A DNA stretch of 64,000 bases, from positions 1,674,001 through 1,738,000 of the forward strand of contig NZ_JACCCU010000001.1 in the NCBI RefSeq assembly GCF_013410875.1, read 5' to 3'. Source of the DNA: Tunturiibacter empetritectus. GTDB lineage: Bacteria > Acidobacteriota > Terriglobia > Terriglobales > Acidobacteriaceae. The notes beneath the pieces were generated by a model. It made no database searches and was not told the DNA's origin. It saw only the letters and a list, made by a program, of their open reading frames with translations. The translations under genes and the position numbers were made by a program. This document shows, one piece after another, positions 52,764 to 60,898 of this stretch (its first letter is position 1; each line of letters begins with the position of its first letter).

Positions 52764-54020
52764 ATGCGCGCTCTTATCAATATCTTCGCTCAGGTATTCC
52801 GGTCGATCGGCGCCAATAAGCTGCGTTCGTTCCTGACGATGTTCGGCATTGCCTGGGGTGTCGCCTCGCTTTTGTTGTTGATTGGACTGGGAGAAGGGTT
52901 CCGTTCGGGACAGCGTAGGGGGCTCGCCGAGCTTGGCACCGATGTGATCATGATGTGGGGTGGAACGATACCCGTACTGCCCGAGCAGCATGTGGGAATG
53001 CGTCCGTACAAGTTGACGATGAGCGATGCGGCGGCGATTCGTGAGCAGGCCCCAGACGTTCGTAACGTCACCTCGGTCATCAACCGCAGCGATTTGAAGC
53101 AGGTGAGCGATTTTTCAAGTGCGGGCGGTCAGGTCTTGGGAGTTGAACTCAACTATCCGGAGATTTCGAATCTTCCGATCGCACAAGGCCGCTACTTAAA
53201 CCAGCAGGATCTGACCGAGCGACGGCAGGTAGTGGTGCTGGGACAGAGGATGGTCGGGCTTTTATTTCCGGGTCGGCCCCCTCTTGGTGCAGTCATCACA
53301 TTGAATGGCTACCGGTTTCAAGTGATCGGGGTAGCGAAGAAGGTAGGGCGTGGTAACAATGACGGGCCTAATCAGAGAATCTACATTCCGTTGACCACAA
53401 TGCAGGAGTTCTTTCCTCTGACTGGCGACAACATCCCGCAGGATTCGATCTCTCAAATCCAGTACCAGCCGCTGACAGAAGAGTTGAACGAAACCGCGAA
53501 GGCTGAAGTACACAAAGTCATCGCGACACGCCACGGCTTCGATCCAGCTCGGAAAGAGGGATTCGAAGAGTGGGATACGATCAAGTCGAACCGGATGGTG
53601 GGGTTGATCTTTACCGCGATGGACGTGTTCCTTGGGGGCGTCGGAATCGTAACGCTGGCGCTAGGTGCTGTGGGAATTATCAACATTATGTTGGTGACGG
53701 TGACAGAGCGAACGAAGGAGATTGGTCTTCGCAAAGCACTGGGTGCGACAAATCGGAGCATTCTCTTCCAGTTCTTTCTTGAGGGGCTGACGCTGACGGC
53801 GTTGAGTGGGCTGATCGGAATTATCGGCGCTGCGGCTCTGATGGCGGCGCTCGGTTCGGTAGTTGGAAATAACGACATGGGATTTGATCCCCCGCGCCTT
53901 GTACCGTGGTCGGCTGCGATGGCGATGGGGACGCTGACATTGTGCGGAATTGTGGCCGGGCTCTATCCGGCGAGGCAGGCCGCGATGCTCGCTCCTGTGG
54001 AAGCACTGCGAAAGGAATAA
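52764..54020 (+). CDS. MacB-type ABC permease (single unit)
   Basis: A 418-residue permease with one N-terminal helix (FLTMFGIAWGVASLLLLIGLG), a periplasmic MacB core domain (about residues 45-260) and three C-terminal FtsX helices (FLGGVGIVTLALGAVGIINIMLVTVTERTKEIGLRKALGATNRSILFQFF and later). It lacks an ATPase domain, so an external ATPase is needed. The ATG starts the typical MRALINIFAQVFRSIGANKLR end. It is followed by a paralogous permease four bases after its stop, suggesting a heterodimer. Confidence 0.92.
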   Translation: MRALINIFAQVFRSIGANKLRSFLTMFGIAWGVASLLLLIGLGEGFRSGQRRGLAELGTDVIMMWGGTIPVLPEQHVGMRPYKLTMSDAAAIREQAPDVRNVTSVINRSDLKQVSDFSSAGGQVLGVELNYPEISNLPIAQGRYLNQQDLTERRQVVVLGQRMVGLLFPGRPPLGAVITLNGYRFQVIGVAKKVGRGNNDGPNQRIYIPLTTMQEFFPLTGDNIPQDSISQIQYQPLTEELNETAKAEVHKVIATRHGFDPARKEGFEEWDTIKSNRMVGLIFTAMDVFLGGVGIVTLALGAVGIINIMLVTVTERTKEIGLRKALGATNRSILFQFFLEGLTLTALSGLIGIIGAAALMAALGSVVGNNDMGFDPPRLVPWSAAMAMGTLTLCGIVAGLYPARQAAMLAPVEALRKE

Positions 54021-54024
54021 GACC

Positions 54025-55266
54025 ATGCTGAGTGACATCCTGGGGCAGGCTATTGAGGCGATGAAACATAACCGTCGACGGACGATGATTACGATCGTAG
54101 GCATGGCGTGGGGCATCGCGACGGTAGTGCTGCTGCTGGCCTATGGCGCGGGGTTCGGGCAGGCGTTCGAGAACATCTTCGCGCAGTTTGGGACAAACAT
54201 GATCGGCGTCTTTCCGGGTAGGACCAGCGAGCAGGCAGGAGGATCGAAGGCGGGTGTGCAGGTCCGACTGACTCAGGAGGATGTGGAACGGATTCAGGAG
54301 ACGGTGCCGGGTGTGATGCGCGTGGCCCCAACAGTGGATAAAACCGTTCCGGTTCAGAACGATCTGCACAGTTATAGCTGGGATGTCACAGGGATTACGC
54401 CGAATCTGCAGTCAATCCAGAGACTGGACCTCGCCGAGGGCCGGCCAATCACCGAGGCGGACGTGCAGCAGAGGGCGCACGTGACGGTAATCGGATCAGA
54501 GGCGAAGACGAAGCTGTTTTCAGGCCTGTACCCGATCGGAGAGAAGATTCGGCTGAATGGAGTAAGCTTCGAGGTGGTGGGGGTGATGACGCCGAAGATG
54601 CAAGAGGGGGATGATAACGACATCAACCGCCAGGTGAATGTGCCGCTCACCACGATGAGCGATATCAAGGACACAAAGTACCTCGACGGTATTTGGCTGG
54701 ATTACAAGGGCGATCCGAAGATGGTCGAACTGGCGCTGCGCAAGACCCTCGCGATAGCGCATGGTTACAGGCCGAGCGATCGCCGTGCTGTATTTGTGGC
54801 GAACATCATGGAGCAGTTGACGCAGTTTCGGATTATTTCACTGGGGTTGCAGGTGTTGTTGTCGTTTATAGGCGCTCTGACCTTGGGAATTGCTGGCATC
54901 GGTCTGATGAATATTATGCTCGTGAGCGTGCAGCAGAGAACGCGCGAGATCGGGGTGGAGAAGGCGCTGGGAGCGAGGAAGCGCCACATCCTGCTGCAGT
55001 TTCTGGCTGAAGCACTGGTAATCTCGGGGGTCGGCGGCGTTGGCGGAATCGCCTTGGCGTACGCTGTGGCAAAGGGAGTAGGGAGAATTACTTTCTACAG
55101 CGCACTGGCCTCGAACGCGGAGGCCGGGGATATTCATCTGCTCATCTCGCCGAACACCGTTCTGGTGGCAACGGTAATTCTCATTATTGTAGGAACAATC
55201 AGCGGGATGATTCCGGCGATGAAGGCCGCAAGCCTGGACCCCATCGAGGCACTCCGGTACGAGTAG
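54025..55266 (+). CDS. MacB-type ABC permease (second, paired unit)
   Basis: A 413-residue permease with the same layout as its neighbour: N-terminal helix (MITIVGMAWGIATVVLLLAYGAG), periplasmic core domain and C-terminal FtsX block (LTLGIAGIGLMNIMLVSVQQRTREIGVEKALGARKRHILLQFLAEALVISG). It is distinct enough from the first to suggest two different halves of one transporter. The ATG is preceded by AAAGGAATAAGACC. No ATPase is adjacent; the MacB-type ATPase at 30752-31510 is a candidate. Confidence 0.92.
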   Translation: MLSDILGQAIEAMKHNRRRTMITIVGMAWGIATVVLLLAYGAGFGQAFENIFAQFGTNMIGVFPGRTSEQAGGSKAGVQVRLTQEDVERIQETVPGVMRVAPTVDKTVPVQNDLHSYSWDVTGITPNLQSIQRLDLAEGRPITEADVQQRAHVTVIGSEAKTKLFSGLYPIGEKIRLNGVSFEVVGVMTPKMQEGDDNDINRQVNVPLTTMSDIKDTKYLDGIWLDYKGDPKMVELALRKTLAIAHGYRPSDRRAVFVANIMEQLTQFRIISLGLQVLLSFIGALTLGIAGIGLMNIMLVSVQQRTREIGVEKALGARKRHILLQFLAEALVISGVGGVGGIALAYAVAKGVGRITFYSALASNAEAGDIHLLISPNTVLVATVILIIVGTISGMIPAMKAASLDPIEALRYE

Positions 55267-55414
55267 GAGCGAGATTTTTCACAAATAGGTCACGTCTTTT
55301 TCGTCCAAAAAGTCTTCGTTACAACTGCGAACCACCAAAAACTGGCTAACATGGAGTATTGATCGCCTTGAGCAGGGCAATAATTTGCTGGTCTAAATAC
55401 ATTCGCGAGGCGAA

Positions 55415-56083
55415 GTGAAGCAGGTTAAAACTCCTAAAGAATTCATATTCCATCGCCGTGAGCCCGAGTTTAGGAGCGAGCCCGAGGCTCTAGCTAATGC
55501 AGAAGCTCTCTTTGAGCGCGATGTGATCTCGATCTCGGACGGATTAATCGAGGCGATCGTACTGGAAGAGCAAATCGTAGACTCTCTCCTCATGGAAACT
55601 TCGATTCTCGAACGGGTCAATCTGTCGAACAGCAAATTCAGTTCGATCAAGCTCGCCGATGTGCGCCTGGTGAACTGCGATCTGGCAAATCTGGAGGCCA
55701 AGGCGATGTCCTTGGTGAGAGTTGAGTTCGTCAACTGCCGAATGACCGGTTTTCGCGCGAGTAAGTTGGATTGCCAGGACGTCTTGATCTCGCAGGGGGA
55801 TCAGCGATACTCACAATTCCGCTTCTCTCACTTCAAATCTTCGGAGTTCGATTCTTGCAACTTTGAAGAGGCGGACTTCTATGGAGCGGATCTCACAGGC
55901 ACTCGATTCCGCAGGTGTAATCTTCGGAACGCGGAGATGAGCAAGAGCAAGCTTGTCGATGCGGATCTGCGAGGATCGGTGGTGGATGGAGTGCAGTTGA
56001 ATGCGGAGGACATCAAGGGCGCTGTGGTCGATGCATCGCAGGCACTGCAGTTCGCCCCGCTTTTGGGTATACGAATTGCATAG
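55415..56083 (+). CDS. Pentapeptide-repeat protein
   Basis: A 222-residue protein. After a charged N-terminus, residues about 65-205 repeat a five-residue pattern with Leu/Phe/Val at the centre and small or acidic residues around it (VNLSN SKFSS IKLAD VRLVN CDLAN, later CNFEE ADFYG ADLTG TRFRR CNLRN). Such repeats fold into a right-handed square helix, as in Qnr and MfpA proteins that mimic DNA, but no topoisomerase link is shown here. The start is GTG at 55415, with GAGG close upstream. It stands alone after the permease pair. The function is unknown. Confidence 0.85.
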   Translation: MKQVKTPKEFIFHRREPEFRSEPEALANAEALFERDVISISDGLIEAIVLEEQIVDSLLMETSILERVNLSNSKFSSIKLADVRLVNCDLANLEAKAMSLVRVEFVNCRMTGFRASKLDCQDVLISQGDQRYSQFRFSHFKSSEFDSCNFEEADFYGADLTGTRFRRCNLRNAEMSKSKLVDADLRGSVVDGVQLNAEDIKGAVVDASQALQFAPLLGIRIA

Positions 56084-58066
56084 CTAGTTTTCACCACGCT
56101 GACACTTGTAGGGAGCTTGCATAGAAGCGCGTGCTTCGTTGACGGCGCCCTGAGTGTTGTCGTTGCTCTGCACTGCGAGGCGATACTCGTTGACTGCGCG
56201 GTCCCGTTGCCCGGTGCAGTCGAAGATGCGAGCTAGTTCAATGTGGCTCCAGACCTCGACCCACTTGGGGTCACCATCGCCGCGGAGGGCGTCGCGGAAG
56301 CTGTTAGCCGCGGACTGATAATTGCGCTGCATGAAAAAAATTTCGCCAATGCGATACGCAGCGAGCGAACTGTTCTTGTTGGCATCAAGAGCCTTTTGAT
56401 ATTCAATGAGAGCAGCTGTGAGATCCCCCTGAGCCACCTGCTCCTGACCACGGAGGACAGCGACGCGAACAGCCAGGTCGGGCGTACTCTTCAGCAGCCA
56501 GTTCTCAGGGTCGATGCTGATGCGGCGGGGACGCCCGAAGGTTTCGATGGAGTACTGCGAGTCGGATCCGGAGACATCGACGCGGCGAATCTCGGTCTTA
56601 CCGTCGGTTTCGATGCGGAGCTCAATCGGCATCCGAAAGAGATCAAGATCTTGAGTGATAGCTCCAATCGTGCGAAATCCCTTATTGTTACCTAGACGGA
56701 ATACGGAGTACTTATCGGCAAACGCGGGCGCTCCGGTGCCGTCGAGCCACTGGGCAAAGAACGGTTCAAGCTGTAGGCTTGACTCCTTTTCCGCTATGGT
56801 CTGGACGTTAGAGGTGTGGACAGACTTGTCAGCGTACTGCGAGAGAATGGCGCGGAGAAACTTGATGAAGACGTCGTCGCCCATCTCCCAGCGAAGCATG
56901 TGAAAGACCATGGCGCCTTTTTCTAGAGTCATTGACTGGAACTGAGGGGAGAAAGGGTCGAGCCGGCCAATAGTTGTTAGAGGCTCAGTGTCGTAGGCGA
57001 GAGCGCCGGCGGAGACGTCAGTAATGGCGGACTGGAAGGCATTTTTGCCAGAGGAATCTTCCAGATACATCAGCTCGGCATAGCGAGACATGCCGTTGGT
57101 GATCCAGGCATCATTCATCGTTGCGGGCGATATCTGGCTGCCCCACCACTGGTGGGCAAGAGTGTTGGAGAGGAGCCGTTGTTCGTTGCGCGCAGCAATT
57201 CGATTACCGGCGATTGCGGCGATCTCCGGCGCCCAGGCTGCGGAGACAGCATCATCAGGCAGTTCGACCAGGTTCATGCGGGTGGATTCGGTTTGGCCGA
57301 AGGTGCCGGACAGGAAGAGATATTCGCGCTCACCCAGGCTGGCGAAGTCATGAGCATGGTCTTTGTGTTTTTCGGTGACATAAACGCGCATGTTACCGGC
57401 GGTGATCGGCTCAAGAAACTTTCCTGCGATGATGGTGCCGGGAAAGCCGGGTTTGGACCACTTGAAGGTGTGCTCGGTTCGATTGCCAGGGAGGCTCTTT
57501 GCTGCGGCCACTCCGCTGCCTGAGCCCACAACACGCTCATCCGAAGGCACCCGGATGTGCATCTCGGCGGTGAACCGGTTGGTGAAGAGCCCGGTCATGG
57601 GGAACCAGCGCCCGGCGTAGAGGAGGATGCTGATAGGGTCTTCGACGGAGGCTAGCTTTATGCCTTCGACCGGGCTGGTCTCAGTACCTTTCAGGGTGCC
57701 GGAGTACTCGAAGTGATAGGTGGTGCTTGTCCCCTTCAACAGCGGCGTGGCCAGGGTGAAGCGGACGGTACTGTTGTTGGTAAGGCGTTCGGACTCGAGA
57801 GGATGGCCCTGGGCGTCGGTGACCTTCGTGATCTGAAGGCCGTTGTTCAGCTCGAAGGTAGGGGTTGAAAGCTCTTCAAGGGCGGTGAAGGTAACATCAG
57901 TTGTGGCGCTGAGACGATTGACCGAGGGGTCAAGGTCGGCGCTGATTATGTAGCTGATGATTTGCAGCTGAGGTTTGGCGGGTGCAGCCCAGACCGTCGC
58001 TGTGATTAGGCAGAGAGAGAGCGCTCTGGTGGATGTCGTTCGAAGGATGCGGAAGAGAGCGGCCAT
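56084..58066 (-). CDS. Exported peptidase-M1-like protein lacking catalytic residues, with TPR tail
   Basis: A 660-residue protein with a signal peptide (ALSLCLITATVWAAP). Residues 30-460 have the M1 aminopeptidase layout, with an N-terminal beta-saddle and a thermolysin-like domain. The zinc motif HExxH reads NTLAH (in LSNTLAHQWWGS), so the first His and catalytic Glu are lost. The downstream Glu ligand of NEG is Asn (ITNGMSRYAE). The GxMEN exopeptidase motif is not visible. The neighbouring AHQWWG and DAWI features are kept, so the alignment is clear. The last 120 residues contain TPR-like helices (ALIEYQKALDANKNSSLAAYRIGEIFF). This is probably an inactive scaffold or binding protein. Confidence 0.85.
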   Translation of the reverse strand: MAALFRILRTTSTRALSLCLITATVWAAPAKPQLQIISYIISADLDPSVNRLSATTDVTFTALEELSTPTFELNNGLQITKVTDAQGHPLESERLTNNSTVRFTLATPLLKGTSTTYHFEYSGTLKGTETSPVEGIKLASVEDPISILLYAGRWFPMTGLFTNRFTAEMHIRVPSDERVVGSGSGVAAAKSLPGNRTEHTFKWSKPGFPGTIIAGKFLEPITAGNMRVYVTEKHKDHAHDFASLGEREYLFLSGTFGQTESTRMNLVELPDDAVSAAWAPEIAAIAGNRIAARNEQRLLSNTLAHQWWGSQISPATMNDAWITNGMSRYAELMYLEDSSGKNAFQSAITDVSAGALAYDTEPLTTIGRLDPFSPQFQSMTLEKGAMVFHMLRWEMGDDVFIKFLRAILSQYADKSVHTSNVQTIAEKESSLQLEPFFAQWLDGTGAPAFADKYSVFRLGNNKGFRTIGAITQDLDLFRMPIELRIETDGKTEIRRVDVSGSDSQYSIETFGRPRRISIDPENWLLKSTPDLAVRVAVLRGQEQVAQGDLTAALIEYQKALDANKNSSLAAYRIGEIFFMQRNYQSAANSFRDALRGDGDPKWVEVWSHIELARIFDCTGQRDRAVNEYRLAVQSNDNTQGAVNEARASMQAPYKCQRGEN

Positions 58067-58111
58067 GCGAGCTAAGATTCCTCAAAACATCATGGTACAG
58101 CGGTCGATTGA

Positions 58112-59380
58112 TTAGACGCTCACCGTTACGTTTAGGCCACCAGCGGAAGTACTTCGAGATAGCAGCTCTTCGACCCCATCGCAAACCCGCTGTATCGAGC
58201 TTGAATTCAGGTCTGGACGCAGGATGTGGCGGACTTCTGCGAGGTCGTCGATCATCTGCTCGCGTTCGGGGCTGTCAGCCAGCAGGGGAGCCAGGGCGGT
58301 CGCCACGTCTTTGGCAGTGAAGCGGTCCTGCAGGAGCTCCGGCACGATCCGGCGCCCGGCGATGAGGTTTACCATGGCGATGGGCAGGTTGCCGTTGGCG
58401 TCGGTTTGGCCGGCCGGCCAGATCTCAGGTGGGTAGCGAACAAGGCGTTTTGCCAACCGAAAGGTGACGGGGGAGACGCGGTAGACAACGACAAAGGGGT
58501 TTCCAAGGACCGCCGCCTGGACCGTGGCTGTGCCGCTGGCGACGACGCTGGCCCGGGCATGGTGGAGAGCCTCGTGGGCGTCGGGCACCAGATGAAGATG
58601 CAGGCGCTTCAGGTCTGACTCGGGCTTTGCCGGCCACCACTCGTCAGGGCCAGCGATATAGGCCGCTAACTTTTGACGATCGATAGTGGCAGCTACGGGC
58701 AATAGAAACTCGAACCCGGAGGAGAGTTGGTAAGTCAACTCGATCATTGCGTCTACGTTGGTGGTGACTTCTTTCCAGCGGCTACCGGGCAGAAGTGCTA
58801 TCCACTGCCTGACCGGGTCAAGACCATGGGCTGCGGCGTAATCTTCGCGAGAGATCGCCGGTCTGGGAAGTTCAGCCAACGGATGGCCGACAAATGCAGC
58901 GTCAACTCCTCGGGCGCGGTAGAATTTCTCTTCAAACGGAAATATCACCATCATGCGATCGACGCGCTGCTGGATCCAACGGAGGCGGCGTCGCTTCCAG
59001 GCCCAGAGTTGCGGACTTACGAAGTAGATGACTGGGATGCCCAGTTTCTTCAGTTCGCGCGCAAGGCGGAGGTTGACGTCGGGAAAGTCGATGAGGATTG
59101 CGACGTCGGGGCGCCGCTCTTTGATGGCGGCCACGAGGCGGCGGTACTCCCCATAGATGTAAGGAATGTGCCGGATGACCTCGGTGATGCCCATGTGGGC
59201 GACATCCTCGGCGCGGACGATGCGCTCAAGGCCGGCCTCTTCCGACTCCCTCCCTCCTAGCCCGAAGCTGGTTAGGCCTGCCCGGCGGCTGCGAAGTTCA
59301 GAGAGGACCTGGGCGCCGTAGTGGTCGCCGCTGGCTTCGCCTGCCGAGAGGAAGATGCGCGGATTGGGACTAGTTGGCAA
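58112..59380 (-). CDS. lpxB: Lipid-A-disaccharide synthase
   Basis: It joins lipid X and UDP-diacylglucosamine to make the lipid A disaccharide at the inner membrane. The 422-residue GT19 enzyme shows FLSAGEASGDHYGAQVLSEL, EVIRHIPYIYGEYRRLVAAI, IDFPDVNLRLARELKKLGIPVIYFVSPQLWAWKRRR, FVGHPLAELP and LLPGSRWKEV, followed by the C-terminal ASGTATVQAAVLGNPFVVVYRV donor site. It indicates a Gram-negative lipid A pathway. The start appears to be TTG at 59378-59380; no in-frame ATG lies upstream before a stop. It diverges from the YdeI-like gene 34 bases away. Confidence 0.95.
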   Translation of the reverse strand: MPTSPNPRIFLSAGEASGDHYGAQVLSELRSRRAGLTSFGLGGRESEEAGLERIVRAEDVAHMGITEVIRHIPYIYGEYRRLVAAIKERRPDVAILIDFPDVNLRLARELKKLGIPVIYFVSPQLWAWKRRRLRWIQQRVDRMMVIFPFEEKFYRARGVDAAFVGHPLAELPRPAISREDYAAAHGLDPVRQWIALLPGSRWKEVTTNVDAMIELTYQLSSGFEFLLPVAATIDRQKLAAYIAGPDEWWPAKPESDLKRLHLHLVPDAHEALHHARASVVASGTATVQAAVLGNPFVVVYRVSPVTFRLAKRLVRYPPEIWPAGQTDANGNLPIAMVNLIAGRRIVPELLQDRFTAKDVATALAPLLADSPEREQMIDDLAEVRHILRPDLNSSSIQRVCDGVEELLSRSTSAGGLNVTVSV

Positions 59381-59414
59381 TGGATCCAGTGTAGATTTTT
59401 ATCGTGGAGATTGC

Positions 59415-60083
59415 ATGGATTTAAGTGCAGCTAAAAAGGTTCGCTCGGTGCTCGAGCCGGCCAATAACGGGCTGGGTTGGGTCATCGTGCGGCTTCCGTT
59501 CGAGGTGGAGGAGGCCTGGAAGAAGATGGTTCGTCTGCGGGTGAAGGTTGAAATCGGGGGCGAGGTCTTCCGCACTTCGCTGTTTGGCGATGCAGTACGG
59601 GGCGGCCACTTCGTTCTGATGAACAAGAAGATGCAGCGAGCAGCCGCGGCGAAAGTCGGGACAGTAGTCGATCTCCGGATTGAGCCTGACCTTGCCGAAC
59701 GCGAGGCGGTCGTGACGCCCGAGTTTGAGAGGCTCCTTAAGCGGGAGAAGAAGCTCGCCAGGTGGTACGGAGAGCAAAGCGGGTCGATGCAGCGCGAGGT
59801 AGGGAAGTGGCTGGCTGCGGTGGAAGGTCCACAGGCGCGGCAGAGACGGGCGGAGCAGATGGCCGAACGGATGTTGCTGACCATGGAAGGAGAGAGGGTG
59901 CTGCCCCCGGTGCTTGAGGTCGCGTTTAATAGGGTGCCGGCGGCTCGGAGAGGCTGGAAGCTATTGACGGTGACGCAGAGGAGGAGCAGCCTGCTCGCGA
60001 TCTTTTATTATCAAAGCCCTGAGGCACGGGAGAAGCGGGTGAAGAAGTTGGTGGAGGATTGCCTGAAGGCGGCGAAAAGATGA
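59415..60083 (+). CDS. YdeI/OmpD-associated (DUF1905-type) protein
   Basis: A 222-residue protein. The first 95 residues form the DUF1905 beta-barrel (WVIVRLPFEVEEAWKKMVRLRVKVEIGGEVFRTSLFGDAVRGGHFVLMNKKMQRAAAAKVGTVVDLRIEPD). The rest is basic and helical, resembling the YdeI C-terminal part (REVGKWLAAVEG, RAEQMAERMLL) and a DUF-like tail with FYYQSPEAREKRV. The function of this family is not established; some members affect stress or metal resistance. The ATG at 59415 has GGAGA nearby. Its stop overlaps the next start (ATGA). Confidence 0.8.
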   Translation: MDLSAAKKVRSVLEPANNGLGWVIVRLPFEVEEAWKKMVRLRVKVEIGGEVFRTSLFGDAVRGGHFVLMNKKMQRAAAAKVGTVVDLRIEPDLAEREAVVTPEFERLLKREKKLARWYGEQSGSMQREVGKWLAAVEGPQARQRRAEQMAERMLLTMEGERVLPPVLEVAFNRVPAARRGWKLLTVTQRRSSLLAIFYYQSPEAREKRVKKLVEDCLKAAKR

Positions 60084-60898
60084 GAGACCAAATTCTTTCT
60101 TTTGGGCTGGATATCGTCGGACGGGTGTTTCTTCGAAGAGACCGCCTGAATGGCTCGATGAAACGTCTGCTCGATGCGTTCGCCTTCGCCCAGCAGCGTC
60201 TGATTATTCACAGCGGTGACAGGAAACTATCTGCGGTATACGTTCGAGAGAGCGATGATGCACCTGTCTTTCTAATCTGCCATGGGATCGGTGAGCAGGT
60301 TGAATATTGGAGTGGCGTTCAGGAGCTTTTGAAGGCAATGGGCGTTTCATCGCTCGTATTCAACTACTCAGGATATGGCGCGAGTTCCGGAAGAGTGAGC
60401 GTACCCCATTGCGAAGAAGATGCGATTGCGGCCTATCGGTTGTTGAAGGATCACGGGCACCGGCACATTTTTCTGCTCGGCTTTTCTCTTGGCTCAGGGG
60501 TGGTCTTAGCTGTCACACCGACAATCGAGGTTGAAGGTGTGATTCTTTGCCAGGGGTATTCCACACTTCGCGAAGCGGCGCTTGCGATGGGGTTTCGACG
60601 TTGGATGACCCATGCTATGCCGGATGTCTGGCACAACCTTCGTCGGCTGAATGAAATAACAACTCCGGTTTTAGTCATACATAGTGATGGGGATCAACTA
60701 TTCCCTATAGCCATGGCAAAGCGCGTCCACGAGGCTTCTGGGTCGAGAGGGGAGCTAATCATCGTCTCTGGATTTGCTCACGACGGGCCAGTCTACTTTC
60801 CGGCAGAGGTATACTGGCGTCCGATTGTTGAGTGGGCTGCGCGAATGTCTTCCAGGGTGGTTGCGGAGCAGTTGCCGACGGAAATCAGTCGGCGTTGA
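60080..60898 (+). CDS. Alpha/beta hydrolase
   Basis: A 272-residue hydrolase. FLICHGIGEQVEYWSGV forms the oxyanion-loop start, FNYSGYGASSGR the next conserved turn, and FLLGFSLGSGVVLA is the nucleophile elbow with Ser in GFSLG. The acid is in VIHSDGDQLFP and the His in GFAHDGPVYF. The N-terminal 40 residues are basic. It is probably a cytosolic esterase or peptidase of unknown substrate. It overlaps the YdeI-like gene by four bases and converges with the ABC exporter, whose stop lies 14 bases inside it. Confidence 0.82.
   Translation: MRDQILSFGLDIVGRVFLRRDRLNGSMKRLLDAFAFAQQRLIIHSGDRKLSAVYVRESDDAPVFLICHGIGEQVEYWSGVQELLKAMGVSSLVFNYSGYGASSGRVSVPHCEEDAIAAYRLLKDHGHRHIFLLGFSLGSGVVLAVTPTIEVEGVILCQGYSTLREAALAMGFRRWMTHAMPDVWHNLRRLNEITTPVLVIHSDGDQLFPIAMAKRVHEASGSRGELIIVSGFAHDGPVYFPAEVYWRPIVEWAARMSSRVVAEQLPTEISRR

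Noticed and set aside
55386..55411. Promoter-like TTGAGC and TCTAAA before the pentapeptide gene
   Set aside because: The spacing is 18 and both boxes are weak; not strong enough to list.
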